From NCBI GenBank assembly GCA_963725895.1, contig CAVSAJ010000003.1, positions 1,116,001 through 1,180,000 on the forward strand: a stretch of DNA of 64,000 nucleotides. The letters are read 5' to 3'. The stretch is from Bog-473 sp963725895. GTDB taxonomy: Bacteria > Actinomycetota > Acidimicrobiia > Acidimicrobiales > RAAP-2. The position numbers were made by a program, and so were the translations under genes. Position 1 is the stretch's first letter; the number at the start of each line of letters is the position of its first letter. Of the stretch, positions 1 through 8,700 are shown one piece after another. A model generated the notes under the pieces. That model saw only the letters and a list, made by a program, of their open reading frames with translations. It did not search any database and was not told where the DNA came from.

Positions 1-1
1 G

Positions 2-652
2 CTCGTGGCCCTCGGTCACTTCCTCGAATTGGCCCTCTCCAACTGGGCCGCTCACGAAAAGCTCGAGCAGCAGGCCACCGCCGAGGAACGTCGGCGGATC
101 GCCCGTGAGCTGCACGACGGACTCGCGCACGAGCTGGCCTTCATCGCCAGCAAGACTCGCGGCTGGCGCGGGAACCGGCCATTGACGATTGACGTCCGCG
201 AACTCTCCGGCGCGGCCGACCGTGCACTCGACGAGGCACGGCGCGCCATCACGGTGCTTTCGGTTCCGGAGCCCCAGTCGCTGGAGTGTGCCATCGCCCA
301 GACGGCCGAGGACCTCGCGGCGCGTCTGAGTATCGACATAGAGCTCGAGCTCGCCGACGACATCAGCGTGCCCGGGGACGTCACCGAGAACCTCTTGCGG
401 ATCGTGCGCGAGGCCGTGACCAATGCGGCGATTCACGGGCGAGCGGCGCACGTCCGGGTACGCCTCGAGCGAGCCGACCAGGTGCGGCTCGTCATCGAAG
501 ACGACGGACGCGGATTCGATCCGGACGGCGAATCGGGATCGGTTGGATTCGGCATCGTGAGCATGCGCGAGCGCGCCCACTCGGTCGGCGCCGACTTGGC
601 CGTGCAGTCGGCCCCGGAACGAGGGACCCAAGTCGAGGTCACTTTCCGATGA
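2..652 (+). CDS. Sensor histidine kinase, NarL-type (C-terminal part, truncated by window edge)
   Basis: This is the transmitter half of a two-component sensor kinase; the frame is open at the left edge, so the sensor region is missing. Counting from the GTG at 5, a HisKA_3 dimerisation motif RIARELHDG places the phospho-accepting histidine near residue 37. A HATPase_c domain follows, with an N-box (REAVTNAA), a G1 box (DDGRGFDPD) and a G2 region (GFGIVSMRERA). This H-box type pairs with LuxR/NarL-type regulators, and one follows directly: its ATG overlaps this stop codon (ATGA, 649-652). The two genes are therefore almost certainly cotranscribed and translationally coupled. The input signal cannot be inferred. 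Confidence 0.9.
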   Translation, partial: LVALGHFLELALSNWAAHEKLEQQATAEERRRIARELHDGLAHELAFIASKTRGWRGNRPLTIDVRELSGAADRALDEARRAITVLSVPEPQSLECAIAQTAEDLAARLSIDIELELADDISVPGDVTENLLRIVREAVTNAAIHGRAAHVRVRLERADQVRLVIEDDGRGFDPDGESGSVGFGIVSMRERAHSVGADLAVQSAPERGTQVEVTFR

Positions 653-1329
653 GCGGGAACGGGAGCGGGAGCCGGAACGGGAACGGGTACGGGGTCGTCA
701 GCGTCCTCTTGGCCGACGACCATGCCCGGACCCGCGCCATGGTGCGTGAGGCGCTCGAACACAGTGGCGATTTCGTCGTGTGCGCCGAGGCCGCCGACGC
801 CGCCGGGGCGGTCGAGCGGGCGAAACTGGAACAGCCTGACGTGTGCCTTCTCGACATCAACATGCCGGGAAACGGGATCTCGGCGGCCGCAGAGATCACG
901 GTCGCGCTGCCCGACACGGCGGTGGTCATGCTCACCGTCTCGAGGCATGACGAGGATCTCTTCGACGCCCTGCGGGCCGGCGCATCGGGCTACCTGCTGA
1001 AGGGGCTCGACGAGGGCAGCATCGGGGAGTCGCTGAAGCGGGTGCTGGCGGGGGAGGCGACGCTCCCGGGCACGCTCGTCGCTCGGCTCGTCGACGAGTT
1101 CCGCGACCGGGAGCAGCGCCGGATGGCCGTGTCCGATGGCCAGGCCGCCCGCCTGACCGGCAGGGAGTGGGACGTCCTGGAGCTGATGCGCAATGGCGCC
1201 ACGACGGCGGAGATATCCGAGCGCCTGTTCGTGTCGCCGACGACTGTCCGCAGCCACGTGTCTTCCATCTTGCGCAAGCTCGGTGTGCCGACACGGGAGG
1301 CGGCGATCAAGCTGCTCGACGGCGGCTGA
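649..1329 (+). CDS. LuxR/NarL-family response regulator
   Basis: DNA-binding response regulator of 226 residues. A receiver domain starts near residue 18, with the acidic pair in LLADDH and the likely phosphorylated Asp69 in CLLDINMPG. The C-terminal LuxR-type helix-turn-helix (residues about 165-212) begins LTGREWDVLELM and includes SPTTVRSHVSSILRKL. The start is the ATG overlapping the kinase stop. The first 15 residues are an odd Gly/Asn/Ser stretch encoded by degenerate GGRANC-like hexamers (653-690), so translation might begin slightly later. The adjoining kinase is the obvious partner. Target genes are unknown. Confidence 0.9.
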   Translation: MSGNGSGSRNGNGYGVVSVLLADDHARTRAMVREALEHSGDFVVCAEAADAAGAVERAKLEQPDVCLLDINMPGNGISAAAEITVALPDTAVVMLTVSRHDEDLFDALRAGASGYLLKGLDEGSIGESLKRVLAGEATLPGTLVARLVDEFRDREQRRMAVSDGQAARLTGREWDVLELMRNGATTAEISERLFVSPTTVRSHVSSILRKLGVPTREAAIKLLDGG

Positions 1330-1418
1330 CGCGCGGGACTCGACGCACCACCGGGCGAGCCTGTCTTCGCCGCGACTTCTGGGGAATCGGCCAACGGCAG
1401 CGGTCCTAAGCTGGCGTC

Positions 1419-2817
1419 GTGACCACGACTTCGACGACACGTATCGAGAGCGACAGCATGGGGGAGATCGAGGTCCCCGCTGACCACTACTGGGGCGCGC
1501 AGACGCAGCGTTCCTTGCTCCATTTCGATATCAGCAGCGAGACGATGCCGAAGCCATTGATCAGGGCGTTCGGGATCCTGAAGGGCGCGTCAGCGTCGGT
1601 GAACCGCGATCTCGGCAAGCTCGACGACAGGCGTGCCGACCTCATCGTCCAAGCGGCTGACGAGGTGGCCAAGGGTGCGCTCGACGGTGAGTTCCCACTG
1701 CGGATCTGGCAAACGGGTAGCGGGACGCAGACGAACATGAACGCCAACGAAGTGATCTCTAACCGCGCCATCGAGCTGGCCGGCGGGGTCATGGGCTCCA
1801 AGGACCCGATTCACCCGAACGACCACGTCAACATGTCGCAGTCGTCGAACGACACGTTTCCCACGGCGATGCACATCGCCGCCGTCGAGGAGATCGTCCA
1901 GCGCCTCCTTCCTCCGGTGTCGGCGCTGCGTGACGCGCTGCACGACGAAGGAGGTGGAGTTCGCCGGCATCACCAAAATAGGGCGTACGCACCTCATGGA
2001 TGCCGTGCCCCTCACGCTGGGCCAAGAATTCTCGGGATACGTCGCGCAGCTGACAGCAGACATCGAGCGCGTCGAGCTGACGTTGCCTGGACTCTACGAG
2101 TTGGCCCTCGGAGGGAGTGCCGTCGGCACCGGCTTGAACACCCACCCCGAATTCGGCGAACGGGTGGCCGCGAAGATCGCCGACATGACGGGACTCCCCT
2201 TCGTCACGGCGCCGAACAAGTTCGCGGCACTGGCGGCGCACGACGCGCTCGTCTTCACGCACGGCGCATTGCGGACGCTCGCTGTCTCGCTCATGAAGAT
2301 CGCCGATGACATCCGCTGGCTCGGGTCCGGACCGCGGTCTGGCCTCGGTGAGCTGATCCTGCCGGAGAACGAGCCGGGATCCTCCATCATGCCGGGCAAG
2401 GTGAACCCGACCCAGTGCGAGGCCATGATCATGGTCGGGATCCAGGTGATCGGGAACGACGTGGCGGTCACCACCGCCGGGAGCCGGGGCAACCTCGAGC
2501 TCAACGTGTGCAAGCCCGTTATGGCCTACAACGTCATGCAGTCGATCGCATTGATGACCGATGCGTGCCGGACCTTCCGCGAGTTCTGCATCGATGATGT
2601 CGAGCCCGACCTGGTGCAGATCGAGCGCCACCTCACCAATTCTCTGATGCTTGTCACGGCACTGTCGCCGGAGATCGGCTATGACAAGGCCGCGGAGGTG
2701 GCGAAGAAGGCGCACAAGGAGGCTTCGACGCTGAAGGACGCCGCATTGGCCCTCGGCTACCTCACCGAGGAGCAGTTCGACGCGGCGGTGCGCCCCGAAG
2801 ACATGACCCATCCGTGA
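1419..2817 (+). CDS. fumC: Fumarate hydratase class II, interrupted by one frameshift near 1947
   Basis: Class II fumarase interconverts fumarate and malate in the TCA cycle. The first frame (1419 to about 1946) holds YWGAQTQRS, the GSGTQTNMN loop and SSNDTFPTAMH. The second frame (from about 1948) holds KIGRTHLMDAVPLTLGQEF and the signature GSSIMPGKVNPTQCE, ending at 2817. Deleting one base in the cacgacgaagg context gives 465 codons, a normal length, and restores the L-x2-K-x3-F spacing I recall ahead of KIGRTHL. No residue appears lost, so a sequence error is more likely than a pseudogene. Start GTG at 1419. The pterin dehydratase start overlaps the stop. Confidence 0.9.
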
Positions 2818-3119
2818 GTGAGCCCGTGCTGAGCGAGGCCGATGTCGATGCCGCGTTAGAAGAGCAGCACCTCAACTGGACACGGGAGGGCGACGTCCTC
2901 GTGGCGACGGTCAAGCTGCACAACTTCGCCGCTGCCCTGGAGTTCGTCAACGCCGTCGGCGCGGCGGCCGAGGCGGCCAATCATCACCCCGACATCGATA
3001 TCCGGTGGAACACGGTGCGGCTCGTCCTGACGACTCACGACTCGGGCGGCCTCACCCTCTTGGACCTTGCGCTTGCCGGCGCCATCGACCGGTTGCGGCC
3101 GGACGTGCGCGAGAGCTAG
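2814..3119 (+). CDS. 4a-hydroxytetrahydrobiopterin (pterin-4a-carbinolamine) dehydratase
   Basis: Small 101-residue protein of the PCD/PhhB family, which dehydrates 4a-hydroxytetrahydropterin during pterin-cofactor recycling. The diagnostic active-site motif EAANHHPDI is at residues 53-61, followed by the family's VRLVLTTHDSGGLT strand. The GTG start at 2814 overlaps the fumarase TGA (GTGA), so the genes are coupled. The TAG stop (3117-3119) overlaps the opposing TAG of the convergent phosphatase gene inside a single CTAG. No aromatic amino-acid hydroxylase lies nearby, so the substrate context is open; some PCD-like proteins serve other roles. Confidence 0.88.
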   Translation: MSEPVLSEADVDAALEEQHLNWTREGDVLVATVKLHNFAAALEFVNAVGAAAEAANHHPDIDIRWNTVRLVLTTHDSGGLTLLDLALAGAIDRLRPDVRES

Positions 3120-3874
3120 CCCAGCGGTTCGAGCAGAGCGGTGCGCAGTGCCTCGACCAGGTCCACCCGTGCTCCCAGCCCGGCCAGGTAGCTCTCGGCC
3201 GACCCGTACTCGTCACGCAGGTGGTCGAGCAGCACCTCCATCTGGACCGGCTCGGCGGAGAACACCTCGTCGATGTTCTCGATCGTCTCCCGGCCCTCGG
3301 GGTACTTGACGATGAGCTTGGCCCGCAGGCGCAGCATCGCCTCGCCGCTCAGGGCGTAGTCGGCGACGACGGTGGGTTCGTCCACGCCGAGGAGGCTCAG
3401 GACGAGGGCAGAGAGGACGCCGGTGCGGTCCTTGCCCGCAGTGCAGTGGAACACGGCGGGGAGCGCGTCAGGCGTCGCCAGGACCTCCAGGGCGGCGAGG
3501 ATCTGCGGACCGGCGTCGCGCAGGATCTCTTGATACTGGGAGCCGAGCAGCCCCGGTCGCCGGTCGAACTCCTCGGCGTCGGGGAGCTGCTCAATGAAAG
3601 GGAAGTGGTGGAAGGCCACCGGGTGCGCGTCGACGTCGAAGCGCCCGCGCTCGAGCTCGGTCCCCGAACGAAGGTCGATCACTGTGCGGATCCCGAGCGT
3701 GCGCAGGACAGACATGTCGCCCTCGGTGAGCTCACCCAGTCCGTCGGCGCGAAACAGCACACGCCAGCGCGTGCGCCGGTCGTCTTCGGCGGCGTAGCCG
3801 CCGAGGTCGCGGAAGTTCACCGCCCCTTCGAGGGCGATGAGCCGCTCGGGCGTACCCGTGACGCCGGCGCTCAC
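3116..3874 (-). CDS. Tyrosine/dual-specificity protein phosphatase, atypical bacterial (SIW14/Y_phosphatase3-like)
   Basis: Cys-based phosphatase of 252 residues. N-terminal NFRDLGGY is typical of the Y_phosphatase3 family. The P-loop HCTAGKDRTG gives the CX5R signature with Cys144 and Arg150. VIDLRS lies earlier in the fold. Start GTG at 3874 overlaps the TGA of the upstream PspAB gene, making it the last member of the pspA-htpX-pspAB minus-strand run. That position suggests a role in envelope-stress signalling, which is inference only; such enzymes can act on phosphoproteins, phosphoinositides or small phosphates. Confidence 0.85.
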   Translation of the reverse strand: MSAGVTGTPERLIALEGAVNFRDLGGYAAEDDRRTRWRVLFRADGLGELTEGDMSVLRTLGIRTVIDLRSGTELERGRFDVDAHPVAFHHFPFIEQLPDAEEFDRRPGLLGSQYQEILRDAGPQILAALEVLATPDALPAVFHCTAGKDRTGVLSALVLSLLGVDEPTVVADYALSGEAMLRLRAKLIVKYPEGRETIENIDEVFSAEPVQMEVLLDHLRDEYGSAESYLAGLGARVDLVEALRTALLEPLG

Positions 3875-4443
3875 GAAACCGGCATGTCCCACATGGGGAA
3901 CCAGCGGGAGAGGTCCGATTCGAAGGGGAGGTCGGCGCCCACCATCGAGCGGATGCGTAGCTCGAGCTCCGTGTCGCGGCGCTCCTTCTCGTTGTCGACC
4001 GGGGCGAAGGGGTAGAAGGTGCCGCGTTTGTAGAGGTAGAGAAGGCGGAAGGCCCGGGCGTCGTCGGGCACGTCGGGCCCCGGCACGAAGCCGAAGACCG
4101 AGACGAGCAGCTGAGGTCCCCAGCCGTTGTCCTGGAGCGTGGAGTTGGCCATGTGGATCTTGGTCACGAGCTCCTCGAGGTCCGGGTCGTCGAGGAGCAG
4201 CCACCCGTAGTCGAAGGAGTCGTGGGCGTGGCGGAAGCCGTCGCCGACGAGCTCGCCGATCTCCTTTTGGGCGTCGGCCGAGCCCTGACCGGGCGGGGGC
4301 TTCCAGCAGACGCCGGCGTGTCCCGACGTGACCAGGCCGCCTGCGCTCTGCAGCGTCAAGGCCGCCGTCGGCAGCGCAAACAGGGCGTCGAGGTTGGCGC
4401 GGACGGGCTTGGAACGGCCGAGAATGGTGTCGAGCAGGCCCAT
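3871..4443 (-). CDS. pspAB: PspA-associated protein PspAB
   Basis: A 190-residue protein matching the actinobacterial PspAB family by its beginning (MGLLDTILGR), the TSGHAGVCWKPP segment and the LLYLYKRGTFYPFAP region. Its function is not established; the family is named for its constant linkage to PspA. It sits 57 nt downstream of htpX, which is next to pspA, exactly the expected neighbourhood. The 57-nt gap holds a degenerate hexamer tract rich in ACCCGA/ACCAGA (about 4450-4494). The stop overlaps the phosphatase start by four bases. No signal peptide or membrane segment is seen. Confidence 0.85.
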   Translation of the reverse strand: MGLLDTILGRSKPVRANLDALFALPTAALTLQSAGGLVTSGHAGVCWKPPPGQGSADAQKEIGELVGDGFRHAHDSFDYGWLLLDDPDLEELVTKIHMANSTLQDNGWGPQLLVSVFGFVPGPDVPDDARAFRLLYLYKRGTFYPFAPVDNEKERRDTELELRIRSMVGADLPFESDLSRWFPMWDMPVS

Positions 4444-4500
4444 CGATGAACCCTACGCAGACCGAAACCCAGAACCAGAACCCGAACCCGACCGCTGGGC

Positions 4501-5448
4501 TCAGCGGGCCTGGCCGAGCTGGCGCTCCAGGGCCTCCAGCTGGGCGAGCCGCTTCTCGAGCGTGGGGTGGGTCCGGAAGAGGTTGCCGAAGCTGAAGCCG
4601 CCGCCGCCGCCGCCCTCGGTGGCGCCGTTGGCCACCGCCGGCGTGAAGAAGAAGGCGTTGAACGGCTCGGCCGCCCGCAGGTCCTTGGTGGGGATACGCC
4701 CCATTTCGCCGGTGATCTTCACCAGCGCCGAGGCCAGCAACGAGGGCCGCCCGATCAGCAGCGCTCCCGAGCGGTCGGCCGCCAGCTCGCGGTAGCGCGA
4801 AAGCGCCATCGTCAGGAGGAAGCTGACGAAGTAGACGACGACCGAGACCAGCAGGACGGCCATCTCGATCAGCGCCGCCTGGCTCTGCTGATTGTTGCCG
4901 CCCCGGCCTCCGCCGAAGATCTCTGAGTAGAACATCACCCGGGTCAGGAGCCCGGCGATCATCCCCAACCCGCTGGCGATCGTCATGACGGCGACGTCGC
5001 GGTGCGCCACGTGCGAGATCTCGTGGGAGAGCACCGCTTCCACCTCGGGCTCGTCCAGGCGGCGCAAGAGTCCGCTCGTGCAGCAGACGACTGCGGCCTT
5101 GGGACTCCGGCCGGTGGCGAACGCGTTGGGGATGTCGGTCGAGGCGATGGCGACCTTCGGCTTGGGCATGTCGGCCAGGGCGCACAGCCGGTCGACGACG
5201 CCGTGGAGCTCGGGCGCCTGCTCTGGCGTGACCTCCTTGGCGTGCATGGCGTACATGGCGATCTTTGCGCTGAACCAGTACTGGCAGAACAGCAGCGCGA
5301 ATGCGATGACCAGGATGAGGACCAGGCTGTGCAGCAGCGCGAAGAGGATGCCGATGAACACCCCGTATAAGAGGACGAGGAAGAACCCCGTCATGAGCAT
5401 CCGGTAGGTCAATCCCTTGTCCGGCTTGATATTGCGTGAGATTGCCAT
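4501..5448 (-). CDS. htpX: Zinc metalloprotease HtpX-like (M48 family)
   Basis: Integral-membrane M48 metallopeptidase of 315 residues. Two hydrophobic segments occupy about residues 18-55, the zinc motif HEISH is at 142-146, and two more hydrophobic stretches follow (about 155-175 and 190-215). The RYRELAADRSGALL segment supplies the downstream glutamate ligand. The family degrades misfolded membrane proteins. The C-terminus is Gly-rich (GGGGGGFSFG). The ATG start at 5448 shares one base with the pspA stop (TGATG), so translation is coupled to PspA, consistent with a joint membrane-stress role. Confidence 0.92.
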   Translation of the reverse strand: MAISRNIKPDKGLTYRMLMTGFFLVLLYGVFIGILFALLHSLVLILVIAFALLFCQYWFSAKIAMYAMHAKEVTPEQAPELHGVVDRLCALADMPKPKVAIASTDIPNAFATGRSPKAAVVCCTSGLLRRLDEPEVEAVLSHEISHVAHRDVAVMTIASGLGMIAGLLTRVMFYSEIFGGGRGGNNQQSQAALIEMAVLLVSVVVYFVSFLLTMALSRYRELAADRSGALLIGRPSLLASALVKITGEMGRIPTKDLRAAEPFNAFFFTPAVANGATEGGGGGGFSFGNLFRTHPTLEKRLAQLEALERQLGQAR

Positions 5449-6221
5449 CAGGCGCTCTCTCCTCCAGTTCCCCCCTGCTCGGCCGCAGGCAACGCCGCCG
5501 TGCCGTCGGATCCTTCAGAGCCCGTCCCCAGCTCCGCCTTCAGTGCGGCCAACTCGTTGTCCACTTGGTTGGTGGACGACACCTTGTCCAGCTCCTTCTG
5601 GATGTCGTCGACCGGGTGTGTCAGGTCGTCCAGCGCGCCCGACGAGAGGAGCTCGTCGATGGCGCCCGCCCTCGCCTGCATCGAGGCGATCTTGTCCTGC
5701 GCCCGCTGCATGGTGGCGCCGGCGCTCCGCGTCGAATCGGAGATGCCCGACACCGCCTCTCCGACCTTGGTCTGCGCCTCGGCTGCGGTGTAGGAGGCCT
5801 TCATGGTCTCCTTCTGCGTGCGGAAGCGCTCGACCCGCATCTGGAGCTCCTGGGACGTCGAGACCAACTTCTGTTCCTGTTCGGTGATCTGGTCGTGCTG
5901 GGTCTTGAGCTCGGCCAACTGCTCGCCCAGGGCGGCCCGCCGGGACAATGCCTCGCGCGCCAGGTCCTCGTTCCCCTGCGAGAGAGCGGCCTTGGCCTGG
6001 CCCTGCAGCTTGTCCGCTTGCTTCTGCAGCTGCTGTGCCTGCAGCTCGATCCGCTTGCGCGCCGTCGCCACGTCGGCCACCCCGCGGCGGACCTTGGTCA
6101 GCTGCTCGACCTGCTTCTCGTAAGAGAGGTCGAGCGTGTCGCGGGGGTCCTCCATCTTGTCGAGGGCCTTGTTGGCCTTGGACCGGAAGATGTCGCGGAG
6201 CCGACTGAACATGCCTGCCAT
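5448..6221 (-). CDS. pspA: Phage shock protein A (PspA/IM30 family)
   Basis: PspA/IM30 family, a peripheral membrane protein that assembles on stressed membranes (ESCRT-III-like). I start it at 6221 (MAGMFSRLRDIFRSKANKAL) rather than at the longer in-frame ATG at 6281, because the family begins with this amphipathic helix; 6212 is an alternative. The body is almost wholly charged alpha-helical coiled coil (LSYEKQVEQLTKV, ATARKRIELQAQQLQ). It is the first gene of the minus-strand run pspA-htpX-pspAB-phosphatase and is divergent from mca. No PspF- or PspC-like regulator is visible. Confidence 0.9.
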   Translation of the reverse strand: MAGMFSRLRDIFRSKANKALDKMEDPRDTLDLSYEKQVEQLTKVRRGVADVATARKRIELQAQQLQKQADKLQGQAKAALSQGNEDLAREALSRRAALGEQLAELKTQHDQITEQEQKLVSTSQELQMRVERFRTQKETMKASYTAAEAQTKVGEAVSGISDSTRSAGATMQRAQDKIASMQARAGAIDELLSSGALDDLTHPVDDIQKELDKVSSTNQVDNELAALKAELGTGSEGSDGTAALPAAEQGGTGGESA

Positions 6222-6298
6222 GGATACCGAGCATAAAGCCCAGCGGAGGAGGGGTGGCACCGGGCGGCCCTGTGCAGGCACGCCGCTAAGGTCGACCC

Positions 6299-7162
6299 GT
6301 GCCCGATCGCCTGTGCCTGCTCAGCGTCCACGCGCACCCCGACGACGAGGCCTCCAAGGGCGCACCCACGGTGGCCCGCTACGACGCCGAAGGGGTCCAT
6401 ACCGTCCTCGTCTGCTGCACGGGCGGCGAAGAGGGGGACATCTTGAACCCGGCCATGGACACACCCGAGGTGCGGGCCGACATCGGAAGGATCCGGATGG
6501 CAGAGCTCAAGGCCGCCACGGACATCATCGGCTACGACGACACCATCCTCCTCGGGTACCGCGACTCGGGCATGCCCGACTCCGAGGCCAACAAGAACCC
6601 GGCCTCCTTCGCGCAAGCCCCCCTCGATGAGGCGGTGGGCCGGCTCGTGGCGGCCATCCGGGGCCAGCGGCCCCAGGTGATCATCACCTACGGCGACAAC
6701 CAGCGCGAGTACCCGCACCCGGACCATCTCCGTGTCCACGAGATTTCTGTTTTGGCTTTCGACTCCGCCGGTGATCCGGACCAGTACCCGGAGGCCGGCC
6801 CTCCGTTCGCCCCCTCCAAGCTCTATTACTCGGTGTGGTCGGGCGAACGCTTCCGGGAGATCCACGAGAAGTTCCTCGAGCTCGGTCTCAAGTCCCCCTT
6901 TGACGACAAATGGTTGAAGCGGATGACGATGAGCGAGCCGTTCACGACGACGATCGACATCACCGGTTACACCCAGGTGCGCGCCGAGGCACTGAAGGCT
7001 CACGCGACCCAGGTGGACCCGAAGTCACCCTTCTGGTTCGGCCTACCTCCCGAAATCTTGCGCGACATCCATCCGGTCGACGAGTTCCGGCTCGCCCAGA
7101 GTCGCGTGGGTCCGACCGATGTCATTGAGGACGACCTCTTCGCGGGTCTGCGCTCGACCTGA
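6299..7162 (+). CDS. mca: Mycothiol-S-conjugate amidase (LmbE/GlcNAc-PI deacetylase family)
   Basis: Zinc-dependent amidase of 287 residues that cleaves mycothiol S-conjugates, releasing a mercapturic acid for export; mycothiol is confined to Actinobacteria. The zinc site is seen as HAHPDDE at residues 11-17 and YPHPDHLRVH further on. The CTGGEEGDILNP and GYRDSGMPDSEAN segments fit Mca better than the paralogue MshB, as does the C-terminal WFGLPPE region. Start GTG at 6299, divergent from pspA across about 77 bp. Confidence 0.9.
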   Translation: MPDRLCLLSVHAHPDDEASKGAPTVARYDAEGVHTVLVCCTGGEEGDILNPAMDTPEVRADIGRIRMAELKAATDIIGYDDTILLGYRDSGMPDSEANKNPASFAQAPLDEAVGRLVAAIRGQRPQVIITYGDNQREYPHPDHLRVHEISVLAFDSAGDPDQYPEAGPPFAPSKLYYSVWSGERFREIHEKFLELGLKSPFDDKWLKRMTMSEPFTTTIDITGYTQVRAEALKAHATQVDPKSPFWFGLPPEILRDIHPVDEFRLAQSRVGPTDVIEDDLFAGLRST

Positions 7163-7171
7163 GCCACCGCT

Positions 7172-7843
7172 TCAGGCGATCGGCCCGAGGATTCCCCAGC
7201 TGATGATGCCGGCGCTCTGCAGCAGCACGAGGGTGACGGCGGCGCCGAGCACGCAGAGCAGCACGACGGTCACGACCGCCTTCCACGGCAACCCGGATCG
7301 TTTGGCGCGCCGTTGCTGGCGTCGCTCGGCACGCGGTGCGGTCGAGTCCGGCCACTCCAGCGATTCCGGCTGCGCATCTCGCTCGGGTTCGGCCGGCGCG
7401 GCAGGTGCTTCGTGTGCTGTGGTCTCTGCGGGCGCCGCGGGTTCTGTCAGCTCTGTGGGCGCGACGGGCATGGCGGGCTCTGCGGTCTCGGCCCGGTCGG
7501 CGCGTCGCGCGGGCGGAACGGGCGCGGCAGGTGATGTGGAGACAGTGCGAGGCGAGCCTTCGGTGATGTCGCGCATGACGGCTTCGAGCTCGTCGAGGGT
7601 CCAGCCTCTGACCACCAGCGGTGTTACCGCGCCGTCACCGCGCAGCGTGAGCAAGACATAACCGGAGCGTTCCTCGATCTCCCATTGCGAGACCCGGTCC
7701 CAGCCCATGTGCTGTACCGTCCGGCCCGGCCGCGCAACGTCGATGCCCTCGATCGACAAGGTGATGTCGAAGACGTCGGCGCGACGCGCCCGCTTCTTCG
7801 TCAGGATCTGGACGCCCTTGATCGTCGTGGTCGTGGCGGCCAC
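7172..7843 (-). CDS. Hypothetical protein with PH-like N-terminal region and C-terminal membrane anchor
   Basis: I do not recognise a named family. About 100 residues of folded-looking sequence (DVFDITLSIEGIDV through GWTLDELEAVMRDI) resemble a small beta-rich regulatory or PH-like domain. An Ala/Pro/Glu-rich linker follows (residues about 105-175), then a basic patch (RAERRQQRRAKRSG) and one transmembrane helix near the C-terminus (VVTVVLLCVLGAAVTLVLL). The GTG start at 7843 is chosen because the upstream deacetylase ends at 7855. It is last in the purK-purE-deacetylase chain. The basic patch before the helix predicts the globular part to be cytoplasmic. Confidence 0.6.
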   Translation of the reverse strand: MAATTTTIKGVQILTKKRARRADVFDITLSIEGIDVARPGRTVQHMGWDRVSQWEIEERSGYVLLTLRGDGAVTPLVVRGWTLDELEAVMRDITEGSPRTVSTSPAAPVPPARRADRAETAEPAMPVAPTELTEPAAPAETTAHEAPAAPAEPERDAQPESLEWPDSTAPRAERRQQRRAKRSGLPWKAVVTVVLLCVLGAAVTLVLLQSAGIISWGILGPIA

Positions 7844-7854
7844 CCGTCTCGCCG

Positions 7855-8700
7855 TCAGCTGCCGGCCCTTGCCAGCTCGCGCAGCGGACGGTACCCGATG
7901 AGCGTGGCCCCGGCCTCGTCGAGGGCCCGCCTGACCCAGTGCTCCCCGCAGATCATGCGGTAGTCGTCGACCCGGGCCCCCCAATCGTCGGTGGCGAGGG
8001 ACCGCAGCTCTGCGCTGTCGACTGCGGGATGGAGGTGGAGCTCGGTCACGCCCGGCCGAAGCGTGGCGAGGTCCTTCTCGAAGATCTGCCGGGACCCCAC
8101 CCCGGGCACGAAGCGGAAGTGGTCGGTGAAGACGGCGCCGGCCTCGGCGGCCACTTCCCGGGCCGGGAACCCGAGGTAGCGCTCCATGGACGGGCTCACC
8201 ATTCGCAGGGGCAGCCCGAATTCGACCGCCAGGTCGAGGTAGACGTCGAAGAACTCGGCGCGCAGCTGCAGCGTGCCCATGTGGGCGTCGATGTGGCTGA
8301 CGTCGAAGCCCCACAAGATCGCTCGCTCGATCTGGGCGCGGCACTCCCGCCGGACCTCGTCGAGGTCGGCGTGGTCCCAGACGTCCTCGAGGGTCCTCGG
8401 GAATCCGCCATCACCGCCGAGCAGGGAGGGGGCGTGGGTGATGGGTCCCCAGCGGTAGAGCTCGTATTCCGCGTTGACGGTGAGGTGCACCCCGATGTCC
8501 TCACCGCGGTAGCGGCTGCTCGCCTCCCGGGCCCACGGGCACGGGACCATGAGGGTGGCGCTGGTGACGGTGCCTGTCGCAAGGCAGTCGAAGACGCCCA
8601 CGTTCGCCGAGTGGCACGAGCCGAGGTCGTCGGCATTGATGATGATGAGCTTGGCATCGGCGTGGTAACCGAGGCGTTCGGCCAGCGTGCGCTCAGCCAT
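7855..8700 (-). CDS. ChbG/HpnK (YdjC) family carbohydrate deacetylase
   Basis: YdjC-fold deacetylase of 281 residues. The metal-binding motif IINADDLGSCHSAN is near the N-terminus, HIDAHMG carries a second His/Asp pair, and TELHLHPAVD lies near the C-terminus. Family members remove acetyl groups from diacetylchitobiose (ChbG) or hopanoid precursors (HpnK), so the substrate here is unknown. Start ATG at 8700 overlaps the purE stop by eight bases, so it is read from the purine mRNA. No chitobiose PTS or hopanoid genes are nearby. Confidence 0.85.
   Translation of the reverse strand: MAERTLAERLGYHADAKLIIINADDLGSCHSANVGVFDCLATGTVTSATLMVPCPWAREASSRYRGEDIGVHLTVNAEYELYRWGPITHAPSLLGGDGGFPRTLEDVWDHADLDEVRRECRAQIERAILWGFDVSHIDAHMGTLQLRAEFFDVYLDLAVEFGLPLRMVSPSMERYLGFPAREVAAEAGAVFTDHFRFVPGVGSRQIFEKDLATLRPGVTELHLHPAVDSAELRSLATDDWGARVDDYRMICGEHWVRRALDEAGATLIGYRPLRELARAGS

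Noticed and set aside
1940..1960. Programmed +1 frameshift in fumC because AAGGAGG lies beside the shift point
   Set aside because: No in-frame stop codon near the site, no known fumarase control of this type, and four similar shifts occur without such a motif.
3874..5185. Long minus-strand frame extending the phosphatase to 689 residues
   Set aside because: The extension lies across pspAB and htpX in other frames and is low-complexity Arg/Pro-rich; the real start is the GTG at 3874.
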